From Clostridia bacterium (lineage in GTDB: Bacteria; Bacillota; Clostridia; Oscillospirales; CAG-382), in contig JAGAUT010000052.1 in the NCBI GenBank assembly GCA_017620655.1, positions 1-39,573 on the forward strand: a DNA stretch of 39,573 nucleotides, written 5' to 3'. The notes beneath the pieces are model-generated. The model was not told the DNA's origin, ran no database searches, and saw only the letters and a program-made list of their open reading frames with translations. This document shows, piece after piece, positions 27,425 through 34,912 of the stretch. The translations under genes were made by a program, and so were the position numbers. Numbering within the stretch: position 1 is the stretch's first letter; every line of letters begins with the position of its first letter.

Positions 27425-28273
27425 TCATAATTCTCTGTTTCTAAACCTGTATTCGCTCGGTGAAATGTGCATATGTTTTCTGAACACCTTGCAGAAATAG
27501 TTGCCGCAGGAAAAACCGCACCGTGAAGCTATGCTTTCAATAGATTCGCTCGATTCATTCAGAAGGTTTACAGCTTCCTGAAGCCTTACCTTTGTCAGAT
27601 ACTCTATGGGTGAGACCTTAACCTCATCTGAGAACACCCTCGATAAATGACTTTGCGAAACTCCGAGCTTTTGGGAAATGTCATAGATTCCGTCGATTGT
27701 CATATACTCATTTTCAATAATTTTTTTTGCCTTTACCACCATATCCGAAAAATGATTTTCGTCATTGATAAGGTCAGAGCACAGCTTGCACAGAAAATCA
27801 AAGGTGAGACGTTCACCCGTAAAAGAATCGGAAATAAGACCGAGCGTTGCACGTCTATATATTTCGGAAAGGGCAAGAATGCTTTTTGAATTGCCGCCTA
27901 TTTCAAAAACGTTTCTGACACTGTCTTTGATAAGGTTGTAATATGGCAGACATCCATCGCCGCAGAATTTGATGTATATAAATCTCCAAGGGGAAAGATT
28001 TTCTTTTTCGTCAAAGAAGTATTCGTCATCATCGGGTATTTTCAAAAAGAAACCGCTTGCCTCATTTACAATGTGCTTTTCTCCTTTGATAACCACCGTT
28101 CCCGAACCCGAAAGAGTATACTGAAAAAGATAACAATCCTCTCTGTGCCTGTTGTCAAGATGGTAAGATGCACTGTCTATTTCTTCCATTCCCGTCGTCA
28201 AAAGCTTAATCGGTGGATTTTTTATTCCCGAAAGAAAATCGAATCTGTATTTTTTAATGACGTTTGATATCAA
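27425..28273 (-). CDS. AraC-family transcriptional regulator
   Basis: A regulator of about 282 residues divergent from the GH4 gene. It has an N-terminal AraC-binding cupin (YLFQYTLSGSGTVVIKG, then FFLKIPDDDEYFF) and a C-terminal double HTH (LGVSQSHLSRVFSDEVKVSP and CGFSCGNYFCKVFRKHMHISPSEY). Start choice: TTG 28273 is preceded by a GGGGGG stretch (28286-28281) seven bases away. An ATG at 28288 that begins inside that stretch has no SD, so TTG is preferred. It probably activates the GH4 gene through the 115-base intergenic region. Confidence 0.85.
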   Translation of the reverse strand: MISNVIKKYRFDFLSGIKNPPIKLLTTGMEEIDSASYHLDNRHREDCYLFQYTLSGSGTVVIKGEKHIVNEASGFFLKIPDDDEYFFDEKENLSPWRFIYIKFCGDGCLPYYNLIKDSVRNVFEIGGNSKSILALSEIYRRATLGLISDSFTGERLTFDFLCKLCSDLINDENHFSDMVVKAKKIIENEYMTIDGIYDISQKLGVSQSHLSRVFSDEVKVSPIEYLTKVRLQEAVNLLNESSESIESIASRCGFSCGNYFCKVFRKHMHISPSEYRFRNREL

Positions 28274-28318
28274 AAAAATACCCCCCATATCATAAAATTA
28301 TCATTGAAAAGTAGCAAA

Positions 28319-28350
28319 ATGTGCGATATTATGTAATTGTTATAGCACAT
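28319..28350. promoter_or_regulatory. Dyad between AraC and GH4, candidate operator
   Basis: ATGTGC (28319-28324) and GCACAT (28345-28350) are inverted half-sites 20 bases apart in the shared AraC/GH4 intergenic region. No strong sigma-A promoter for GH4 is visible, consistent with activator dependence. Confidence 0.45.
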
Positions 28351-28403
28351 ATTTTTGAAAAAGTAAATAATAAAATTACCCAAAATAGGACGGAGGATAA
28401 AAA

Positions 28404-29885
28404 ATGAGCTTTAAAATTGCATTTATCGGCGCAGGAAGCATCGGTTTTACAAGAAGACTTCTTTCTGACATTCTTGCTGTAGAGGAACTTCGTGACATCG
28501 AAGTAGCCTTTACCGATATCAACCCCGATAATCTCAGAATGGTAACCGAACTTTGCCAGAGAGATATTGACGAAAACGGACTTGACATCAAAATTCACGC
28601 AACTCTCGACAGACGTGAAGCCTTCAAAGATGCAAAGTACGTTATCTGTGCAGTAAGAATCGGTATGCTTGAGGCATTTGCGACAGACGTTGAAATTCCT
28701 CTTAAATACGGTGTCGACCAGTGTGTAGGCGATACCCTCTGCATTGGCGGTATTATGTACGGACAAAGAGGTATTGCGGCAATTCTCGACTTCTGTAAGG
28801 ATATACGCGAAGTTGCCGCCCCCGGCTGTATGATGCTCAACTATTCAAACCCCAATGCCATGCTCACATGGGCGTGCAATAAGTACGGTAAGGTTCCTAC
28901 TCTCGGTCTTTGCCACGGTGTTCAGAACGGACACACGCTTATTGCTTCGGCTCTCGGCAGAGATAAAAAGGATGTTGACATTACTTGTGCCGGCATCAAT
29001 CATCAGACATGGTATATCAGCGTAAAAACAGACGGCGTTGAAAGAAAAGACGAGCTGTATGAGCTTTTGAAGAAGCACGAAAGAGCACCGCACGAAAGCG
29101 TTAGACTTGATGTTATGAAGCACTTCGGCTATTTCTCCACAGAATCCAACGGTCACCTTTCCGAATACCTTATGTGGTACAGAAAGAACAGAGATTATCT
29201 CGGCTCATGGATTGACTTTTCAAAGTGGGAACAGGGCGAAACGGCAGGATACTTAAGAGTTTGCAAGGAAGGCAGAAACTGGTTTGAAACAGATTTCCCC
29301 AACTGGCTTAAAGCTCCTGCAAATGTTTATAAAGAAGAAAACAGATCCATTGAACACGGAAGCAGAATTATTGAGGGACTTGAAACAGGAAGAACCTACA
29401 GAGGTCATTTCAATGTAATGAATAACGGATGTATTTCCAATCTTCCCGATGAATGTGTTGTTGAAGTACCTTGTTTTGTTGACAGAAACGGTATATCTGT
29501 GCCCAAAATCGGCGACCTTCCTCTCGGCTGTGCGGCAATCTGCTCACAGAGTATCTGGGTGCAGAGACTCAGTGTTGAAGCGGCAGTAAGTGCGGATATT
29601 AATCTTCTCAGACAAGCGGCACTCATGGATCCCCTTACGGGTGCGGTTTGTACACCCGATGAAATCGACAGCATGATTGATGAAATGCTTGTTGCCGGTG
29701 CCGAATGGCTTCCTCAGTATAAGGAAGAAATTGAAAGAGCAAAGGTGAGACTAGCTGAAAATCCACCAAAGCACAAGGATTATACAGGCTTTTCACTCAA
29801 AGAAAAAACAGTTGAAGAAATGAAGCTTGAAAAGGAAAAGTACAGAAAGCTCTCACAGGCTGCTGCAAAGGAAAACGTAAAATAA
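28404..29885 (+). CDS. GH4 family NAD-dependent alpha-glycosidase
   Basis: A 493-residue enzyme of family GH4. It has the N-terminal Rossmann signature IGAGSIGFTRR that binds NAD, the Mn ligand Cys C170 in LGLCHGVQN and the second metal ligand H200 in CAGINHQTWY. These enzymes cleave glycosides by a redox mechanism and are cytoplasmic. The family includes alpha-galactosidases (MelA, with CHSV) and alpha-glucosidases; published subgrouping links CHG-type motifs to alpha-glucuronidases. The CHG here means the common automatic label alpha-galactosidase is not secure. ATG 28404 follows CGGAGG. The divergent AraC gene is the likely regulator. Confidence 0.88.
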   Translation: MSFKIAFIGAGSIGFTRRLLSDILAVEELRDIEVAFTDINPDNLRMVTELCQRDIDENGLDIKIHATLDRREAFKDAKYVICAVRIGMLEAFATDVEIPLKYGVDQCVGDTLCIGGIMYGQRGIAAILDFCKDIREVAAPGCMMLNYSNPNAMLTWACNKYGKVPTLGLCHGVQNGHTLIASALGRDKKDVDITCAGINHQTWYISVKTDGVERKDELYELLKKHERAPHESVRLDVMKHFGYFSTESNGHLSEYLMWYRKNRDYLGSWIDFSKWEQGETAGYLRVCKEGRNWFETDFPNWLKAPANVYKEENRSIEHGSRIIEGLETGRTYRGHFNVMNNGCISNLPDECVVEVPCFVDRNGISVPKIGDLPLGCAAICSQSIWVQRLSVEAAVSADINLLRQAALMDPLTGAVCTPDEIDSMIDEMLVAGAEWLPQYKEEIERAKVRLAENPPKHKDYTGFSLKEKTVEEMKLEKEKYRKLSQAAAKENVK

Positions 29886-29891
29886 AACATA

Positions 29892-29920
29892 TTGACAAAA
29901 CAAACCGAATGTGATATACT
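29892..29920 (+). promoter_or_regulatory. Promoter of the pnuC leader RNA
   Basis: TTGACA (29892-29897), a 17-base spacer and TATACT (29915-29920). It is 125 bases before the gene and so gives a leader of about 115 bases. Confidence 0.8.
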
Positions 29921-29927
29921 CACATCC

Positions 29928-30032
29928 GTAAAGTAAATATTTTATCCTGCCACCGGGTAGGGAATTGCTGAAAATAAGCATTCGTGTATGCATCGTTAGG
30001 TCTTTGAAGATGTGTATTCGGATGCTTTTTTT
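29928..30032 (+). ncRNA. Structured pnuC leader, candidate riboswitch with terminator
   Basis: The leader from about 29928 can fold a CCTGCC-ACCG-GGTAGG hairpin (about 29946-29961) followed by GGAA and a small TGCT/AGCA stem. A long hairpin follows: 29978-29994 with 30009-30025 (17 positions with one mismatch and several G-T pairs), then seven Ts at 30026-30032, directly before the SD. The AGCA of the small stem overlaps the 5' arm of the terminator, giving a switch-like arrangement. I do not recognise TPP, NAD-I, or other common aptamer signatures. NAD-II riboswitches are known upstream of pnuC in streptococci; I cannot align this one to that class with confidence. Confidence 0.7.
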
Positions 30033-30043
30033 ACGGAGGAAAA

Positions 30044-30787
30044 ATGATGTTGCAAAACCCTTTTAAGCTTTTGAATAAATTTGAAAAATGCCTTTGGCTG
30101 ACGTCTGTTGTCGTTGTAATTTTGTCCTATGTGCTGTCGGGCTTTGAGGGACTTGCCAATACCATATGCTCGCTTATCGGGGTGACGGCACTGATATTTG
30201 TTGCAAAAGGTCATGTTCTCGGTATGACTCTCTGCATAATCTTCGCCGCCTTCTACGGACTTATCTCACTTCATTTCAGATACTACGGAGAACTTATAAC
30301 CTATGCGGGTATGACACTTCCCATGGATGTTTTTGCCCTCATATCGTGGATTAAAAACCCTTATAAAGATACCCACGAAGTCAAGGTCGCCAAAATGAAA
30401 AAGGGACAAACGGCTCTTATGTGGATATCAACCGCTGTTGTAACGGTAGTATTCTACTTTATCTTAAAAGTACTTAATACCCCCAATATTTACCCGAGTA
30501 CCCTTTCAATTTCCACAAGCTTCCTTGCTGTGGCTCTTACATACTTCAGAAGTCCTTATTATGCCCTTGCATATGCGGCAAATGATATCGTGCTGATAGT
30601 GCTTTGGACAATTGCCTGCTTTACGGAAATATCGTATATCCCCATGGTTATGTGTTTTGTGATGTTCCTTGCAAATGATTTGTATGGACTCTATAACTGG
30701 AAAAGGATGCAAAAACGCCAGTCAGGGAAGCCCGACAGCAAATCAACGGGAAATTCTTGCGAAGAACAAACCGAGGATGTCGCTTAA
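30044..30787 (+). CDS. pnuC: PnuC-family nicotinamide riboside transporter
   Basis: A 247-residue membrane protein with about seven hydrophobic segments and the PnuC pattern: LANTICSLIGVTALIFVAKG, the aromatic-rich FAAFYGLISLHFRYYGE, and late YALAYAANDIVLIVLWT with FLANDLYGLYNW. PnuC proteins take up nicotinamide riboside (or related vitamins such as thiamine, as PnuT) by facilitated diffusion. A soluble Lys/Ser/Gln-rich tail follows the last helix. The SD ACGGAGG lies four bases before ATG 30044 and seven before the second ATG at 30047, so 30047 may be the real start. The attenuator-like leader upstream suggests control by the vitamin or its cofactor. Confidence 0.9.
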   Translation: MMLQNPFKLLNKFEKCLWLTSVVVVILSYVLSGFEGLANTICSLIGVTALIFVAKGHVLGMTLCIIFAAFYGLISLHFRYYGELITYAGMTLPMDVFALISWIKNPYKDTHEVKVAKMKKGQTALMWISTAVVTVVFYFILKVLNTPNIYPSTLSISTSFLAVALTYFRSPYYALAYAANDIVLIVLWTIACFTEISYIPMVMCFVMFLANDLYGLYNWKRMQKRQSGKPDSKSTGNSCEEQTEDVA

Positions 30788-30795
30788 CAAACGCC

Positions 30796-30824
30796 TTTGC
30801 ATCGCATAAACGCAACGATGCAAA
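30796..30824. repeat. Hairpin after pnuC
   Basis: TTTGCATCG (30796-30804) and CGATGCAAA (30816-30824) are perfect inverted repeats with an 11-base loop and no T-run. It lies between pnuC and the dispersed repeat element. Confidence 0.55.
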
Positions 30825-30839
30825 CTCATATGAATAACC

Positions 30840-30980
30840 AAAATCCCCGACGCCGTTGTTTGGTGTCGGGGATTGACCCTATTCGAGCAAATATGATTGG
30901 TTTAGCACCATTAAAAACGTTGGTGCTAAATTATTTTCTTTTTTGCTTACTTTTTTCTTTTTATCAAAGAAAAAAGTAAG
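30840..30980. repeat. Dispersed three-hairpin repeat, copy 1
   Basis: Three perfect or near-perfect hairpins lie in order: AATCCCCGACGCC/GGTGTCGGGGATT (30842-30874), TTTAGCACCA/TGGTGCTAAA (30901-30930) and CTTACTTTTTTCTTT/AAAGAAAAAAGTAAG (30946-30980). The same element, about 95% identical, lies at 35165-35306. It ends one base before the stop codon of the minus-strand ArsR gene (30981). It may serve as terminator for converging genes and is the main content of the gap after pnuC. Confidence 0.88.
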
Positions 30981-31343
30981 TCACTCGTTTATGTGTTCAA
31001 GTCCCATTTCAATAATGGTTCTGACGTGCTCGTCTGAGAGGGAATAGAATACGGTTTTTCCGTCTCTGCGGCATTTTACAAGCTTTGATTTGCGAAGTAT
31101 TGCAAGCTGGTGGGAAATGGCAGAGGAAGTCATGCCGAGAATTTCGGCAAGGTCGCAGGTGCATACTTCTTCTTCAAATAACACGAATAAAATTCTCATT
31201 CGTGTTGAGTCGCCGAAGATTTTGAAAAGCTCGGCAAGGTCGAAAATATCGTCTTCACACGGGAGCTTTTGTAAAACCTTGCCCAGTAAATCTCTGTGTA
31301 TTTCTCTTGCCTTGCAAAGGCATTTTTCGTTATCTTTGTTCAT
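30981..31343 (-). CDS. CadC-like ArsR metal-sensing repressor
   Basis: A 120-residue ArsR/SmtB repressor. Cys8 and Cys10 in the N-terminal arm and Cys61/Cys63 in EEVCTCDLAEIL match the CadC-type alpha-3N soft-metal site for Cd/Pb/Zn. The recognition region MTSSAISHQLAILRKSKLV and a beta-wing RRDGKTVFYSL complete the fold. It lies nine bases downstream of the P-type ATPase gene as the last gene of a three-gene minus-strand operon. It probably represses the operon promoter about 2.4 kb away, where a matching ArsR-type operator lies (33721-33742). Its stop abuts the dispersed repeat. Confidence 0.9.
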   Translation of the reverse strand: MNKDNEKCLCKAREIHRDLLGKVLQKLPCEDDIFDLAELFKIFGDSTRMRILFVLFEEEVCTCDLAEILGMTSSAISHQLAILRKSKLVKCRRDGKTVFYSLSDEHVRTIIEMGLEHINE

Positions 31344-31352
31344 GTTTTTCTC

Positions 31353-33221
31353 CTAAAAATTCTTTACGTTCAAAGTCCTTACAGCGTTAAGTACGGCAAT
31401 TACCATAACACCTACGTCTGCAAAAATTCCAATCCACATATCAGCATATCCCTGTGCCGCAAGAATAAGGCAAAGAAGCTTTATTCCAATAGCAAAAACA
31501 ATGTTCTGATAGACTATACCCATACACTTTTTTGCTATCCTTGCCGCTTTTGAAATCTTTTCGGGATTGTCGTCCATCAGTACCACGTCTGCCGCTTCTA
31601 TAGCCGCATCCGAGCCTATACCGCCCATGGCAATGCCGATGTCGGCACGGGCAAGTACAGGTGCATCGTTTATGCCGTCACCAACAAAAATGAACTTATC
31701 TTTGTCAGGCTTCTCGGCAATGTATTTTTCGACAAGCGAAACCTTGTCCTGCGGTAAAAGTTCTGCGTGAACCACGTCAATACAAAGCTCTTTTGCAACA
31801 CTTAAAGCGGTGTTTTTGTTGTCACCCGTCAGCATAACCGTTTTTTTGAACCCTGAACTTTTGAGTGATTTGACAGCACTTTCAGCTGTCTCTTTTATTA
31901 CGTCAGAGATGAGAATGTAACCGCAATACTTACCGTCAACAGAGACATAAACCACCGTTCCTGATTTGTCGCACTCTGAAAACGCAGCACCGATTTCCTG
32001 CATAAGCTTTGAGTTTCCGACACATACTCTCTTTCCGTCAATGAATGCTGACACACCCTTGCCGCTTATCTCCTTGACGTCAGAAATTCTGCCCTTGTCG
32101 ATATCCTTGCCATAGGCACGGATAAGACTTTCGCCGATTGGGTGGCTTGAATAGCATTCGGCAATCGCCGCATATTCGAGTAGGTTTTCCTGTGAGATGC
32201 CGACAGGACTGATTTCCGTCACTTCAAATACACCCTTTGTAAGAGTGCCCGTCTTGTCAAATATGACGTATTTTGCGTTTGCCAATGTTTCAATGAAATT
32301 TGAGCCTTTAATAAGTATTCCTTCACTTGACGCACCGCCTATGCAGGCAAAAAATCCGAGAGGAATTGATATAACGAGGGCACAGGGGCAGCTTATAACA
32401 AGGAATGTAAGTGCTCTGTAAATCCATATGCTCCATTCGGGAGCATTTCCGAGAAACATGGAAATAATCGGCGGTGTTACCGCAAGAGTAAGCGCCGAAA
32501 AGCATACGGCAGGGGTATAAATTCGTGCAAACTTTGTGATAAAGTTTTCGGATTTTGATTTTCGGGAAGAAGCGTTTTCCACAAGCTCTAAGATTTTTGA
32601 TACTGTGGATTCACCAAACTCTTTGGTAGTTTTAACAGTTATAAGTCCCGAAAGATTGACAGAGCCGCTTGTTATTTCATCACCTTGCGATACTTGCTTT
32701 GGAAGAGATTCACCCGTAAGTGCTGATGTGTCAAGGTTTGACGTTCCTTCTACTATAATCCCGTCAATCGGCACCTTTTCGCCCGGCTTTATGACAATTA
32801 CGCTTCCAATTTCAACCTCGTCGGGATCGACTTCTTGTGTTTCACCGTTTTCAAATAGCAGGTTTGCATAGTCGGGACGAATGTCCATAAGGGATGAGAT
32901 GTTCTTTCTGCTTTTGCCCACGGCGACACTTTGGAAAAGCTCGCCGATCTGATAAAAGAGCATTACCGCTACAGCCTCGGTGTATTCGCCGAGTATTATC
33001 GCACCTACGGTGGCTGCAGCCATGAGAAAGTTCTCGTCAAAGGGTCGCAGGTTCTTGACTCCGAAAAAAGCCTTGATAAGAATGTCGTAACCGATAACGA
33101 GATAGGGAATAAGATTAAGAATTAACGCTAAATATCCTTCGACGGGTATGAGGTTTACTGTAATCAATAGAATAGCCGAAATGATTATTCTGTAAAGAGT
33201 CTTTTTTTGTTTTTTGTTCAT
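31353..33221 (-). CDS. Cd/Zn-type heavy-metal P1B ATPase
   Basis: A 622-residue ATPase that exports soft divalent metals (Cd, Zn, Pb). Motifs: LTGES in the actuator domain, CPC at 278-280 in the transport helix (SCPCALVIS), the phosphorylated Asp D322 in DKTGT, the HP motif in SSHPIGE and GDGINDAPVLA. The N-terminal metal-binding HMA domain usually fused to such pumps is missing; a separate HMA protein is encoded upstream. ATG 33221 follows AGGTGA; the GTG four codons earlier is inside that SD. The CPC motif with the CadC-like regulator suggests Cd/Zn/Pb rather than copper, though this is inference. Confidence 0.92.
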   Translation of the reverse strand: MNKKQKKTLYRIIISAILLITVNLIPVEGYLALILNLIPYLVIGYDILIKAFFGVKNLRPFDENFLMAAATVGAIILGEYTEAVAVMLFYQIGELFQSVAVGKSRKNISSLMDIRPDYANLLFENGETQEVDPDEVEIGSVIVIKPGEKVPIDGIIVEGTSNLDTSALTGESLPKQVSQGDEITSGSVNLSGLITVKTTKEFGESTVSKILELVENASSRKSKSENFITKFARIYTPAVCFSALTLAVTPPIISMFLGNAPEWSIWIYRALTFLVISCPCALVISIPLGFFACIGGASSEGILIKGSNFIETLANAKYVIFDKTGTLTKGVFEVTEISPVGISQENLLEYAAIAECYSSHPIGESLIRAYGKDIDKGRISDVKEISGKGVSAFIDGKRVCVGNSKLMQEIGAAFSECDKSGTVVYVSVDGKYCGYILISDVIKETAESAVKSLKSSGFKKTVMLTGDNKNTALSVAKELCIDVVHAELLPQDKVSLVEKYIAEKPDKDKFIFVGDGINDAPVLARADIGIAMGGIGSDAAIEAADVVLMDDNPEKISKAARIAKKCMGIVYQNIVFAIGIKLLCLILAAQGYADMWIGIFADVGVMVIAVLNAVRTLNVKNF

Positions 33222-33236
33222 ATCAACTATCACCTG

Positions 33237-33474
33237 TCGTATTTTTATGACTGAATCACGGTATTATGTTACTTTTCACACGGGAAAAGTAACCAAAACC
33301 GTCCACTCAAAAGGAGAGATGGCTCGGTTGAGGATTCAGCATAATTCAAATTTGCTCGTCTTGACCGCTATGGGGGTCAAGACTCGGAATATCGATTAGC
33401 CTTTCGTATCAATCTCAACCTCCGCTGACTTCTCTCCTTCGCCGTGGAGGCTTACTACTCACATTTGTGCTGTG
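33237..33474. repeat. Hairpin-rich spacer inside the metal operon
   Basis: 238 bases between the HMA and ATPase genes with no convincing gene. It holds GTTACTTTTC/GAAAAGTAAC (33268-33293) and GTCTTGACC/GGTCAAGAC (33358-33383), both perfect inverted repeats. The first resembles the third hairpin of the dispersed repeat, so this is probably a related insertion. A 61-codon open frame across it (33214-33399, plus strand) looks like hairpin-derived sequence rather than a gene. Confidence 0.6.
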
Positions 33475-33693
33475 TTAAAACTCAATCTCACAGTCGCGTT
33501 CTACCTTTTTGCAAGCCTTGAGAACTTCGGTCATTACAGCCTTCTCATCTGCTCCTTCTTCAAATTCAACAGTCATCTTCTGTGCCATAAAGCTTACAAC
33601 GGCTGACTTTATACCCTCGATTTTATTTGTTGCATCTTCCATTTTCTGTGCACAGTTTGCACAGTCAACTTCAATGTTGTATTTCTTTTTCAT
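33475..33693 (-). CDS. HMA-domain metal-binding protein
   Basis: A 72-residue protein that is a single heavy-metal-associated domain (beta-alpha-beta-beta-alpha-beta, as in CopZ). The metal-binding loop is DCANCAQKME, with C11 and C14. The usual GMTC is replaced by DCAN, a divergent form. It likely carries metal to the P-type ATPase, which lacks its own HMA domain. It starts at ATG 33693 after AAAAAGGAG. It is the first gene of the operon, and the ATPase begins 250 bases further on. Confidence 0.9.
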   Translation of the reverse strand: MKKKYNIEVDCANCAQKMEDATNKIEGIKSAVVSFMAQKMTVEFEEGADEKAVMTEVLKACKKVERDCEIEF

Positions 33694-33720
33694 AATTATA
33701 TCTCCTTTTTATACATATAA

Positions 33721-33742
33721 CGATTGAACAATCATTCAATCG
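33721..33742. promoter_or_regulatory. ArsR/SmtB-type operator of the metal operon
   Basis: CGATTGAA (33721-33728), CAATCA, TTCAATCG (33735-33742) is a perfect 8-bp dyad containing the TTGAACAnnnnTTCAA form typical of ArsR/SmtB operators. It lies just downstream of the minus-strand -10 box, over the likely start site, so repressor binding should block transcription. Confidence 0.85.
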
Positions 33743-33750
33743 TCAGCTTT

Positions 33751-33779
33751 ATTATATGCCCGAAAACTTGATTTGTCAA
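33751..33779 (-). promoter_or_regulatory. Consensus promoter of the metal-efflux operon
   Basis: On the minus strand a perfect TTGACA (33779-33774), 17 bases and TATAAT (33756-33751). Confidence 0.9.
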
Positions 33780-33797
33780 TGGATTTTTGTGAAAAAC

Positions 33798-33826
33798 TTG
33801 AGTTTTTTGAAAGTATGTAGTATACT
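33798..33826 (+). promoter_or_regulatory. Promoter of the acetyltransferase gene
   Basis: TTGAGT (33798-33803), 17 bases and TATACT (33821-33826). It diverges from the metal operon promoter. Confidence 0.7.
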
Positions 33827-33850
33827 CATATCAGAAAGAGAGGAAGAATT

Positions 33851-34459
33851 ATGACACCCTACGAAATGTTACATTCGGGCAAGGTTTACTGTTGCAGTGA
33901 TGAAGAGCTTTTAAAAATCCAGTTTGAATGCCTTGAGAAACTCTATGATTTTAACGCAACAAGACCTTCGGAATATGAAAAACGCACAAAGCTTTTGAAA
34001 GAAATGTTCGCAGAAATAGGTGAAGGCTGTTATATCGAACCGCCTTTTCATGCAAACTGGGGCGGTAAGCATTGCCACTTCGGTAAAAATGTTTACGCAA
34101 ACTTCAACCTTACCTGCGTTGACGATACACATATCTATGTGGGTGACTATACCATGTTCGGACCCAATGTCACCCTTGCAACACCGGGTCATCCGATACT
34201 GCCTGAGCTTCGTGAAAAGCAGTATCAGTTCAATATGCCGATACATATAGGTAAAAACTGCTGGCTTGGTGCAGGTGTAATAGTTCTTCCGAGCGTGACA
34301 ATAGGGGATAACTCGGTTATCGGTGCAGGAAGCGTTGTTACAAAGGATATACCTGCAAATGTCGTTGCCGTCGGTAACCCTTGCAGAGTTATAAGAGAAA
34401 TCGGTGAGCATGATAGAGAGTATTATTTTAAGGAGAGGAAGTTTGACGAAAAATTATAA
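33851..34459 (+). CDS. Maltose/galactoside O-acetyltransferase family protein
   Basis: A 202-residue left-handed beta-helix acetyltransferase of the LacA/Maa/NodL family. Positions 1-60 contain the mac domain (MTPYEMLHSGKVYCC, then RTKLLKEMF), followed by hexapeptide repeats (IGKNCWLGAGVIVLPSVTIG, VIGAGSVVTKDIPANVVAVGNPCRVIR). The catalytic His is probably in ATPGHPI. It moves an acetyl group from acetyl-CoA to a sugar. ATG 33851 follows a weak GAGAGGAAG SD. The acceptor sugar is unknown. Confidence 0.92.
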   Translation: MTPYEMLHSGKVYCCSDEELLKIQFECLEKLYDFNATRPSEYEKRTKLLKEMFAEIGEGCYIEPPFHANWGGKHCHFGKNVYANFNLTCVDDTHIYVGDYTMFGPNVTLATPGHPILPELREKQYQFNMPIHIGKNCWLGAGVIVLPSVTIGDNSVIGAGSVVTKDIPANVVAVGNPCRVIREIGEHDREYYFKERKFDEKL

Positions 34460-34498
34460 ATGGATAGATAAATAAGAATTTGACGGAGGTAATAATGT

Positions 34499-34912
34499 AT
34501 GTGGTTTGTGCTCGCATTACTGTCTGCGATATTTGCAGCACTTACCTCTATACTGGCTAAGGTCGGCATAGAAGGAGTTAACTCAAATCTTGCAACGGCA
34601 ATAAGAACCGTTGTTGTAGTCGTTATGGCTTGGGGAATGGTGTTTCTCACAAATGCACAAAGCGGAATTGATGAAATAAGCAAACGGAGTTGGTTGTTTC
34701 TAATCTTATCGGGCTTGGCAACGGGTGCTTCGTGGTTATGCTATTATAGGGCGCTACAGTTAGGTGATGCATCAAAGGTCATTCCAATTGACAAATTAAG
34801 CGTTGTGATCACATTGGTTTTGGCATTTGTGTTTTTACACGAGCAATTTACAGCGAAGTCGTTAATAGGCTGTATACTTATCGGAGCCGGAACTATGGTA
34901 ATGGTGCTTTAA
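34499..34912 (+). CDS. Half-size EamA/DMT-family transporter
   Basis: A 137-residue membrane protein with about four to five hydrophobic segments and the EamA half-domain pattern (LSAIFAALTSILAKVGIEG at the start; WLCYYRALQLGDASKVIPIDKLSVVITLVLAFVF split by loops; the terminal LIGCILIGAGTMVMV). Full EamA transporters have two such domains in one chain; this one has a single domain and probably forms dimers, as related small DMT proteins do. ATG 34499 follows GGAGGT by eight bases. It is 39 bases after the acetyltransferase, and the two could be co-transcribed. Substrate unknown. Confidence 0.85.
   Translation: MWFVLALLSAIFAALTSILAKVGIEGVNSNLATAIRTVVVVVMAWGMVFLTNAQSGIDEISKRSWLFLILSGLATGASWLCYYRALQLGDASKVIPIDKLSVVITLVLAFVFLHEQFTAKSLIGCILIGAGTMVMVL

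Noticed and set aside
29928..30032. TPP riboswitch upstream of pnuC
   Set aside because: The CTGAGA and ACCTGATCTGG-type signatures are absent; only short fragments such as GTAGGGAA match.
30797..30979. 60-codon frame across repeat copy 1
   Set aside because: It lies in hairpin sequence and is not an independent gene.
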